Shown here in pieces: positions 10,036 to 16,266 of a DNA stretch of 43,354 bases. The notes beneath the pieces were generated by a model. The model did not search any database. It worked only from the letters and a program-made list of their open reading frames with translations, and was not told the DNA's origin. Made by a program: the position numbers and the translations under genes. Position 1 is the first letter of the stretch; each line of letters begins with the position of its first letter. Origin of the DNA: DASUAL01 sp035763805 (lineage in GTDB: Bacteria; Gemmatimonadota; Gemmatimonadetes; Gemmatimonadales; GWC2-71-9); assembly GCA_035763805.1 (NCBI GenBank), contig DASUAL010000087.1:1-43354 (forward strand). Direction: 5' to 3'.

Positions 10036-11307
10036 CTGTCCCACCGGCTACTGCTGCTGCTGCCGACCGCCACGTATCGGACCACCGCGTTCGTGGAGGC
10101 GGTGCGCCGGCTTGGCGTCGACCTGACCGTCGCGTCGGAGCGGCCCAGCACCTTCGAGCAGGCCCAGCCGGAACGGCTCCTCACTCTCGACTTCCCCAAC
10201 CCGGAGCTCGCTGCCGAGCAGACGGCCCGGTTTGCGCAGCAACATCCGATCGCCGGCGTCGTGGGAGTGGACGATGACACGGCGGTCGTCGCGGCCGCCA
10301 TCGCCGAACGGCTGCGGCTCAGGGGCAACCCGCTGCCGGCCGCCCTCGCAGCGCGCGACAAGCACCTCCAGCGAATGAAGCTCGCCGAGAAGGGTGTCCC
10401 GGTGCCGCGGTTCCAGCTCCGCATGGTGGGAGGGGACGTGACCGACCTGGCCACGCACGCGCGCTATCCCTGCGTGCTGAAGCCGCTGCGGCTCTCGGCC
10501 TCGCGCGGCGTGATTCGCGCCGACGACCCGCCGGGGTTCGTCGCCGCGTTCGAGCGACTGAAGCGCATTCTCGAGCAAGCGGGATGCGAGATGCGGGATG
10601 CCGGAGGCTTGGGGGGGGACGCATCGCGCATCGCGCATCCCGCATCCCGGTCTGTTCTCGTGGAAGAGTTCATCCCCGGTCCCGAGGTCGCGCTCGAGGG
10701 TCTGGTCACCGGCGGACGGCTCCACGTGCTCACCCTGTTCGACAAGCCGGATCCGCTCGACGGCCCGTTCTTCGAGGAAACGATCTACACCACGCCGTCA
10801 CGCCTGCCACAGCAGGCGCAGGGCGCTATCGCGGGGTGCGCGCAGGCGGCCGTAACGGCGCTCGACCTACGGGAGGGTCCGATCCACGCCGAGCTCCGCT
10901 ACAACGAGCGGGGACCGTGGCTGATCGAGCTCGCCGCGCGGCCGATCGGCGGCCGGTGCAGCGGCGCGCTCCAGTTCCGCGACGGGGCGTCGCTGGAGGA
11001 CGTCATCGTGGGCCACGCGCTCGGGATGCCGCTGCCGTCATTGGAGCGCGAGCGGCAAGCCGCCGGCGTCATGATGATCCCGGTGCCGGGCGCGGGGGTG
11101 CTGCGCGAGGTGCAGGGCGTCGCTGCGGCGCGTGCCCTGCCGCTGATCGACGACGTGATGATCACGGCTCATCCCGGCCAGACGCTCGTGCCGTGGCCGG
11201 AGGGGTCGCGCTACCCGGGGTTCATCTTCGCGCGAGGGGAGACGCCGGAAGCGGTGGAGACGGCGCTACGCGCCGCCCACCGCCGCCTCGGCTTCGTCAT
11301 CGACTAG
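10036..11307 (+). CDS. ATP-grasp ligase, apparent CTG start
   Basis: ATP-grasp enzyme (carboxylate-amine/thiol ligase superfamily): V-G-V-D-D-D-T-A-V-V-A-A near the N-terminus, G-N-P-L-P-A-A-L-A-A-R-D-K, the YPCVLKPLRLSASRGVIRAD lysine loop, VEEFIPGPEVALEGLV, HAELRYNERGPWLIELAARP with metal ligands, and GGRCSGALQFRDG. The substrate is not evident. The first normal start, GTG 10093, would delete the first strand (LLLLLPTATYRTTAF). The frame is open back to 9913 with no ATG, GTG or TTG, so CTG 10036, two bases after the nfu stop, is the best start (423 residues). Residues ~182-205 are a loop encoded by an inverted heptamer array. The 3' end overlaps the convergent methyltransferase by 11 bp. 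Confidence 0.82.
   Translation: MSHRLLLLLPTATYRTTAFVEAVRRLGVDLTVASERPSTFEQAQPERLLTLDFPNPELAAEQTARFAQQHPIAGVVGVDDDTAVVAAAIAERLRLRGNPLPAALAARDKHLQRMKLAEKGVPVPRFQLRMVGGDVTDLATHARYPCVLKPLRLSASRGVIRADDPPGFVAAFERLKRILEQAGCEMRDAGGLGGDASRIAHPASRSVLVEEFIPGPEVALEGLVTGGRLHVLTLFDKPDPLDGPFFEETIYTTPSRLPQQAQGAIAGCAQAAVTALDLREGPIHAELRYNERGPWLIELAARPIGGRCSGALQFRDGASLEDVIVGHALGMPLPSLERERQAAGVMMIPVPGAGVLREVQGVAAARALPLIDDVMITAHPGQTLVPWPEGSRYPGFIFARGETPEAVETALRAAHRRLGFVID
10581..10648. repeat. Inverted heptamer array inside the ATP-grasp gene
   Basis: Left arm 10581-10601 holds GGGATGC, GAGATGC, GGGATGC. Right arm 10621-10648 holds GCATCGC twice then GCATCCC twice. The 19-bp centre carries a G8 run. The array is in frame and encodes a low-complexity loop between the lysine loop and VEEFIPG of the ATP-grasp fold. 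Confidence 0.88.
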
Positions 11308-12136
11308 CCGTCCCGTCGGACGCCACCGCCACGCACTCGAGCCAGTTGCGGGGGACCGTCGTCAAGCCCGTCTCGTCGAGGGTCCGCTGCAAGCCTTCCT
11401 GCAGCGCGTCGGACGCCTGCTCGAGCGGCACGCCGGGCAGCGCCCCCTCGATGAACAGCGAGAAGCGGCCGATGTCGCGAATACTGTCGGGCGTCATCTC
11501 AACGCGCACCAGCTCGGCGCTCGGCCGGGTGAACCCGGCCTGAACGCACAGGTTCGCGTACTCCTCGGCGGAGAGAAACTCGCGGGCGACCGCGTGGGCG
11601 CTGTGCTTCACCTCCAGACCCCGCTCCCGAAGCACCTGCACCGCCCGGACGATCCAGCGCCGCCAGAACCCCGACGTGCCCTCGACGTACGCGCCCTTGA
11701 AGAAGGTCGTGTTGAAGGCGAACACGCCGCCGGGCTTGAGCGCCTTGCGGATCTCGGCGATGACCTGGGCCTTGTCGGGCACCAGGTGGATGGCGTTGAG
11801 GAAGACGACGGCGTCGGCGGAGGAAACCAGGCGCGAGACCCACTCCGCACTGCCCTCGACGAACTTGACCCACTTGGACTGAATCGCGGCCCGGGCCTTC
11901 GCGAGCGCCGACTGCGACGGGTCGATGCCGATCACCTCGGCATTCTTGGCGTCACCGCCGAGCCGCTCCAGGATGAGCTTTGTGACCGCACCCGGGCCGC
12001 ACCCTAGGTCGACGATCTTGCGGCGACCCGGGCAGATCACGCGCTCCACGATCCACCGGTTGACCTCGGTGAAGAATGGGTGACGCGCATAGGCCTCGAA
12101 CGAAAACCGCTCGGCCGCTTCCTCGTGAACTGCCAT
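11297..12136 (-). CDS. SAM-dependent class I methyltransferase
   Basis: 279 residues. Start at 12136 with AGGAGG five bases upstream. Motif I KIVDLGCGPGAVTKL and motif II VIGIDPSQSAL are clear; ADAVVFLNAIHLV and LKPGGVFAFNTTFF match later methyltransferase_11/25 motifs. The C-terminal ~110 residues are an additional helical region that probably binds the substrate, which I cannot identify. It follows the exported protein at 12152-12811 by 15 bp on the same strand, likely one transcript. Its 3' end overlaps the ATP-grasp gene by 11 bp in convergent orientation. Confidence 0.87.
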   Translation of the reverse strand: MAVHEEAAERFSFEAYARHPFFTEVNRWIVERVICPGRRKIVDLGCGPGAVTKLILERLGGDAKNAEVIGIDPSQSALAKARAAIQSKWVKFVEGSAEWVSRLVSSADAVVFLNAIHLVPDKAQVIAEIRKALKPGGVFAFNTTFFKGAYVEGTSGFWRRWIVRAVQVLRERGLEVKHSAHAVAREFLSAEEYANLCVQAGFTRPSAELVRVEMTPDSIRDIGRFSLFIEGALPGVPLEQASDALQEGLQRTLDETGLTTVPRNWLECVAVASDGTASR

Positions 12137-12151
12137 GCTGCCTCCTACGTT

Positions 12152-12811
12152 CTACAGCCTGTGGATGCCGAGGGAGCTGAGGTGCACGTCGAGGTTGTGA
12201 TTCACTCGATAGCCCACGATCCCCTGCGTGTCAAGATCCGCGGCACTGGCGGAGTACACTTCCTTGCCGTTGACTTGGAATCTAACCTTGCTGCCCTGGA
12301 CGAGGATGCTCAGTTCGTTGCTCGCCTTGCCCTCCGAGTCGGCCTTGACCACCGCATCGCTCTCGGTCCAGCCCTTGCTCACTTCGACCGTCGAGTCGCC
12401 GGCGACCCGACGCTTGATCAGGAACTTCCCGTCCCCGCGCACCAGGAAATAGGTGTAGCGGTTCTCGGCATCGGCGAGGTGACTGCCGCCGATGAACAGG
12501 CCGTACGCCTCCGGGTGGCGGGGATTCTTGGTTTGCCTGAACGTCGCGACGACGTGGTAGGCGCCGCTCGCCTTGTCCGACTCGCGCCACAGGACGACCG
12601 CCGGCCCGAGCGTCACATGCAGGCCGCTGCCCATGGTGACGATCTTGGCGTCGGTGAGAGGCTTGCCTTTGTCGGTGCGGGCCTGCCAGCCTGCGGGAAC
12701 CGTGCCGCCCCCCGCGACCCTGGCATCCGGGTCGCGATCTTGGGCGGACAGGTGCACCCCAGGAAAGAAGGAGAGCAACCCTACTGCAATCGGAAGGTAC
12801 AGAGCACGCAT
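12152..12811 (-). CDS. Exported LamG/DUF1080-like protein
   Basis: 219 residues from ATG 12811. The first 23 residues are a signal peptide (MRALYLPIAVGLLSFFPGVH, cleavage at SAQ-DR). The mature part is an all-beta domain with the pattern of concanavalin-like/DUF1080 folds: T-M-G-S-G-L-H-V-T-L-G-P, Y-H-V-V-A-T-F-R-Q-T-K, YGLFIGGSHLADAENRYTYF, V-R-F-Q-V-N-G-K-E-V and G-I-V-G-Y-R-V-N-H-N-L-D-V-H at the end. Such domains often bind carbohydrate, but no ligand can be read here. It is divergent from the second ECF sigma gene (69-bp gap), a layout that often marks a sigma target; this is inference. Confidence 0.78.
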   Translation of the reverse strand: MRALYLPIAVGLLSFFPGVHLSAQDRDPDARVAGGGTVPAGWQARTDKGKPLTDAKIVTMGSGLHVTLGPAVVLWRESDKASGAYHVVATFRQTKNPRHPEAYGLFIGGSHLADAENRYTYFLVRGDGKFLIKRRVAGDSTVEVSKGWTESDAVVKADSEGKASNELSILVQGSKVRFQVNGKEVYSASAADLDTQGIVGYRVNHNLDVHLSSLGIHRL

Positions 12812-12880
12812 GGTCCTGCCGCCTCGGGAATCGGGAACGGGGCTAGACAGACCCTGGATCGGCGCTATATCGCAATCTAA

Positions 12881-13480
12881 GTGATCCAGCCAAAACGTCT
12901 TAGTCAAGGGGAGGAGCGCTCCCTGCTCCGCCGCCTCAAGGCGCGGGACGAGCGGGCACTGGCCGAGCTGTACGACCTGCTCGCTCCGTGGGTGCTGGGC
13001 CTCGCGTTCAGGATCCTCCAGGACGAGGATGAGGCAGAAGAAGTGGTCGAGGACGCGTTCGCCCGGGTGTGGCGGCACGCGGACCAGCACGACGCGCGGC
13101 GCGGTCCCCTCGTGCCGTGGATCCTCTCGATCGCGCGGAACCGGGCACTCGACGTGCTGCGCCGGCGCTACAGGTGGCGGCGCAAGGCCGCGCGGTGGCA
13201 GCACGCGCGATCGGTGGAGGCCGGGGACCTGGAAGCGTCCCCCGAGGCCGGAGAGGCCTCCGTGCCGGGGTGGCCCGTGCACCGGGAAATCCATGCGGCG
13301 CTCGCGGCGTTGCCTGCGGAGCAGCGGCGCGTCGTGATGCTCGCGTACTTCGAGGGGCTGACGCACAGCGAAATCGCCCGGCGGACGGGCGAGCCGCTCG
13401 GTACGGTGAAGACCCGGATGCGAACCGCGCACCAGAGGTTGACCGAAGCGCTGCGACACCTCAAGGATTGGTGGGAATGA
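12881..13480 (+). CDS. ECF sigma factor, SigK-like
   Basis: 199 residues. Region 2: ALAELYDLLAPWVLGLAFRI, DEAEEVVEDAFARVW, GPLVPWILSIARNRALDVLR. Region 4: LPAEQRRVVMLAYFEGLTHS then EIARRTGEPLGTVKTRM. The pattern, with the RskA-like protein next to it, fits the SigK/ECF19 class. The start is GTG 12881; no good ribosome site precedes it, but TATAT lies 11 bases upstream, so a leaderless message is possible. Overlaps the anti-sigma gene by ATGA. It should be held inactive by the anti-sigma at the membrane. Confidence 0.92.
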   Translation: MIQPKRLSQGEERSLLRRLKARDERALAELYDLLAPWVLGLAFRILQDEDEAEEVVEDAFARVWRHADQHDARRGPLVPWILSIARNRALDVLRRRYRWRRKAARWQHARSVEAGDLEASPEAGEASVPGWPVHREIHAALAALPAEQRRVVMLAYFEGLTHSEIARRTGEPLGTVKTRMRTAHQRLTEALRHLKDWWE

Positions 13481-14058
13481 CGGACTGGCTGGGCATGCTT
13501 GCGCGTCCGCGGACCCCGCGCCACGAGCTGAAGGCGCGAGTGCTCGCGCGCGCGGTCGCACGTCGCGCCCGGCGCTGGCCGCTCGCCGCGGCGGCTGCTC
13601 TCCTTCTCGCCGCCGTCGGGGGCGGCGCGTATTGGTCCTACCGCACGGTGACGGCGTTGCGCGCCGAGCGCGACCGACTGGCCGCCGTCGTCTCCGCGCT
13701 TGAGGACACCCTCCAGTTGGTGAAGAGTCCGGCCGCGAAGGTGGTGTGGATTCCCGTAACCACGGGCGGCCGGGTCGGCGGGGTGACGATCTTCGCCGAC
13801 ACGGCGCAGCATCGCTGGCTCGTGCGGTGCGACGGGCTCGCCGCCAACGCGCCCGATGAGGCCTATCAGATCTGGTTCATCACGGAGCAGGGGATGAAGA
13901 GTGCCGCGGTGATGCCGATGGACCACGAGCAGCCGATGGTCATGGCACTCGACATGCCGAAGGAAGGCGGGCGAGTGATGGGGGCGGCGATGACTATCGA
14001 GCCGCGGGCGGGCTCCCCGACGCCCAAGGGGCGGGTCGTGTTCCAGGCGAACCTCTAG
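13477..14058 (+). CDS. Anti-sigma-K factor, RskA-like
   Basis: 193 residues. A short basic cytoplasmic part (~30 residues) is followed by one membrane helix (about residues 34-52, LAAAAALLLAAVGGGAYW) and a coiled segment (ALRAERDRLAAVVSALEDTL). An extracytoplasmic beta domain of the RskA C-terminal type comes last: A-K-V-V-W-I-P-V-T, A-N-A-P-D-E-A-Y-Q-I-W-F-I, P-M-D-H-E-Q-P-M-V-M-A, M-T-I-E-P-R-A-G-S-P-T-P-K-G. The cytoplasmic part is much shorter than in classical RskA, so it may bind sigma with a reduced domain. Translationally coupled to the sigma factor. It converges on greA with 5 bp between stops. Confidence 0.86.
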   Translation: MTDWLGMLARPRTPRHELKARVLARAVARRARRWPLAAAAALLLAAVGGGAYWSYRTVTALRAERDRLAAVVSALEDTLQLVKSPAAKVVWIPVTTGGRVGGVTIFADTAQHRWLVRCDGLAANAPDEAYQIWFITEQGMKSAAVMPMDHEQPMVMALDMPKEGGRVMGAAMTIEPRAGSPTPKGRVVFQANL

Positions 14059-14063
14059 GCCGC

Positions 14064-14558
14064 CTACGCTTTCTTCTCGGCGAGATCGTGGACCGTCTCG
14101 AGCACCACGATCCTCAACCGCCGCGTTCCCATCGGTAGCGTGATCGTCACCCGCTGGCCGACTTTGCCGCCGAGCAGTGCCTTGCCGAGCGGCGAGGCCA
14201 TCGAGACGGGCATCTCGTCGGGGTTGTCGTCGCCTTCGATGAACTCGCCCAGGGTCAGCGCGTAGGTCTCCTTCCGCTTGGTGTCGACGTCCTGCACCGT
14301 CACGCGCGAGCCGAAGCCCACGCGGTCGCGCGGGATCTCTTCCTCGCGGACGCCCGACAGCTTGGAGAGCCGGAGCCGCAAGTGTGAGAGGCGGGCCTGG
14401 GCGAACTGCTGTCGCTCGAGCGCCGCCTTGTACTCGGAGTTCTCGCGCAGGTCGCCATGGGCGCGCGCCTTCTCGATCTCCTGCGGCAGCACGAAACTGA
14501 TCTCGTGGTTGAGGCGCTCGACCTCGGCCTGGAGCTTCTTCCTGAGTTCGTCGATCAT
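14064..14558 (-). CDS. greA: GreA/GreB-family transcript cleavage factor
   Basis: 164 residues, the usual GreA length. N-terminal coiled coil (residues ~1-78, including PQEIEKARAHGDLRENSEYK with the acidic D-x2-E-N-x-E-Y tip that enters the RNA polymerase secondary channel). C-terminal FKBP-like domain: VGFGSRVTVQDVDTKRKETY, then P-V-S-M-A-S-P-L-G-K-A-L-L-G. Rescues backtracked RNA polymerase. Only 35 bp separate its start from that of the divergent ATPase gene, so promoters must overlap the 5' coding ends. Confidence 0.94.
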   Translation of the reverse strand: MIDELRKKLQAEVERLNHEISFVLPQEIEKARAHGDLRENSEYKAALERQQFAQARLSHLRLRLSKLSGVREEEIPRDRVGFGSRVTVQDVDTKRKETYALTLGEFIEGDDNPDEMPVSMASPLGKALLGGKVGQRVTITLPMGTRRLRIVVLETVHDLAEKKA

Positions 14559-14593
14559 TGAAGGATGGTGAAACTAGGCACATCTTTGCGCAT

Positions 14594-15376
14594 ATGCCAC
14601 TGAAGATCCGGACGTACCACGACCTCACGGAACCGGACCGCTCGGGCCTGGTCGAGCAGATTGGCGTCCAGCGCCGCCGCGTGGCAGACCGCTTGGCAGC
14701 GGTGGGCCGCGTGGTAGCCGTGATGAGCGGCAAGGGTGGCGTGGGCAAGAGCTTCGTGACCGCCGGGATCGCCCGCGCGGCGGCTCGGGCCGGCCGGACG
14801 GTCGGGGTGCTCGACGCGGACCTGAACGGCCCCACCGCCCCCCAACTCCTCCGCCTGCCCGTTGCCAGTTGCGCGGTGCACGACGGGGTCATCGAGCCCG
14901 CGGTGAGCGCAGACGGGGTCCGATGCTTCTCCATGGCGCTGCTCGTCGAGGACGGTCGCCCGCTCGCGTTCCGCGGCCCCGAGAGCGAGAGCTTCGTGTG
15001 GCGTGGGGCGCTCGAGGCGGCGGCGCTACGGGAGTTCCTCGCGGACGTGGCCTGGGGCCCGCTCGACCTGCTGCTGGTCGATCTGCCGCCGGGGCTGCAG
15101 CGCTTCGCGGAGCTCGTCGACCTGCTCCCGGCACCGCCCGTCGTGCTGACCGTCACGATCCCGACGGTGGAGTCGCGCGACGCGGTGCGCCGCGCGCTGC
15201 GGGCCGCGGTCGAGCGCGGCGCGACGCTCTTGGGCATCGTGGAAAACATGGTCGGTGGGCCACTCGCGGGAGACGCGGCTGACGCGCTGGCGCGGGAGTT
15301 CGACATCCCGGTGCTCGCGCGCATCCCCTGGCACCCGACACCGGACACCTGGGATCCTCTGGCAACGCGCGTATGA
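14594..15376 (+). CDS. Mrp/NBP35-like P-loop ATPase
   Basis: 260 residues from ATG 14594 (a TTG at 14558 would add 12 residues and touch greA). Deviant Walker A VMSGKGGVGKS at residues ~43-53, GVLDADLNGPTAPQLL, D-L-L-L-V-D-L-P-P-G-L and T-I-P-T-V-E-S-R-D-A. This is the Mrp/ApbC family, whose members carry and transfer Fe-S clusters. Here the C-terminal C-x2-C used for cluster binding in Mrp is not visible, so cluster carriage is uncertain and a partner ATPase role is possible. Its stop overlaps the zinc-ribbon/PCP_red gene as ATGA. First gene of the PCP_red cluster. Confidence 0.88.
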   Translation: MPLKIRTYHDLTEPDRSGLVEQIGVQRRRVADRLAAVGRVVAVMSGKGGVGKSFVTAGIARAAARAGRTVGVLDADLNGPTAPQLLRLPVASCAVHDGVIEPAVSADGVRCFSMALLVEDGRPLAFRGPESESFVWRGALEAAALREFLADVAWGPLDLLLVDLPPGLQRFAELVDLLPAPPVVLTVTIPTVESRDAVRRALRAAVERGATLLGIVENMVGGPLAGDAADALAREFDIPVLARIPWHPTPDTWDPLATRV

Positions 15377-15825
15377 AGTTCCTGTGCGTGGAGTGCGACC
15401 AGCAGATGAGCTTCGAAGAGCGCCAGCTCCCGGGGGACGGCACGCTCGCCGCGGCGTTCCGCTGCCCCACCTGCGGCCGTGTGGTCGCGATGCTCACGAA
15501 CCCGATGGAGACGCAGCTCGTCGCGTCACTCGGCGTAAAGATCGGGGGAGCGACTCTCCCGCCCCAGCCCCTCGAGACGGTGCGAACGATGGTCGCGACG
15601 GGGAAGGACGACGCGTTCGACGACTCGGGCGGTCAGGCGGACGGGCGGTCAGGCGTTCCCCACTGGTCGGCGTCGGCCGAGGAGCGGCTCGGGCGCGTCC
15701 CGGCGTTCGTGCGCGGGATGGTGAAGAAGATCTACAGCGACTACGCGAAGGAGCACGGCATCGCGGAGATCACGCCGGCCGTGATGGACACGGCGCGGAG
15801 CGCCCTCGGGCTGGAAGGAATGTGA
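15373..15825 (+). CDS. Zinc-ribbon protein with PCP_red domain
   Basis: 150 residues. N-terminus is a zinc ribbon (MKFLCVECDQQMSF, then F-R-C-P-T-C-G-R) with two C-x2-C pairs. The middle is poorly conserved. Residues ~95-150 match PCP_red, the small C-terminal domain of protochlorophyllide reductase BchB/ChlB: P-H-W-S-A-S-A-E-E-R-L, R-V-P-A-F-V-R-G, then K-E-H-G-I-A-E-I-T-P-A-V-M. BchB uses this domain near its substrate pocket; its role outside chlorophyll synthesis is unknown. Overlaps both neighbours (ATGA upstream, GTGA downstream), so it is made in step with the ATPase and ferredoxin. Confidence 0.87.
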   Translation: MKFLCVECDQQMSFEERQLPGDGTLAAAFRCPTCGRVVAMLTNPMETQLVASLGVKIGGATLPPQPLETVRTMVATGKDDAFDDSGGQADGRSGVPHWSASAEERLGRVPAFVRGMVKKIYSDYAKEHGIAEITPAVMDTARSALGLEGM

Positions 15826-16073
15826 GCAATCTCCGGGAGCTGGTGGTCCACGGGCTGCGCGTGGTCATCGATCGCGACCAGTGCGTCGGCTTCGGGGACT
15901 GCGCTAAGGAGGCGCCCGAGGCCTTCAAACTGGACGACGACACGGTCGCGGTGTTCGTGAATCCGGAGACGGTCGAGCGCCAGCGACTGTTGCGCGCGTG
16001 CGATGCCTGCCCGGTGGATGCCATCACCGTGTACGACGAGTCGGGTGTGCAAATCGTCCCCGGACCGACTTGA
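15822..16073 (+). CDS. Small single-cluster ferredoxin
   Basis: 83 residues from GTG 15822 (GTGA overlap). Cys21 and Cys27 lie in DQCVGFGDCAKEAPEAF and Cys60/Cys63 in R-A-C-D-A-C-P-V-D-A-I. Family members of this size use C-x2-C-x2-C...C-P for [4Fe-4S]; here the middle residue is Phe24, the pattern of [3Fe-4S] ferredoxins such as those serving P450s. The extra Cys60 could serve as an unusual fourth ligand. Likely a one-electron carrier in the cytoplasm, by position a partner of the radical SAM or PCP_red proteins; that pairing is inference. Confidence 0.88.
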   Translation: MSNLRELVVHGLRVVIDRDQCVGFGDCAKEAPEAFKLDDDTVAVFVNPETVERQRLLRACDACPVDAITVYDESGVQIVPGPT

Positions 16074-16131
16074 CAGCCCCCCCGGCGGCCCGCATACTCG
16101 CCGCACAAGCAGCACCGGAACCGAATATCCT

Positions 16132-16148
16132 GGCGGGCTTCGCCCGCC
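16132..16148. terminator. GC-rich hairpin in the 193-bp gap after the ferredoxin gene
   Basis: GGCGGGC at 16132-16138 and GCCCGCC at 16142-16148 around a TTC loop. There is no U-tract. It may attenuate transcription between the first three genes and the stress-protein gene. I see no other feature in 16074-16266 apart from the leader of the next gene. Confidence 0.5.
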
Positions 16149-16266
16149 GTGACGGTCGGACAACACTCTCGAGCCTCTGTGCATATCGGCACCGAACCCG
16201 GCGGTCGTCACCGGGCCCGGCGAGAGGGGAGTGCATGCCCGTCCGGCCCCCTCGAGGGAGGTGCCG

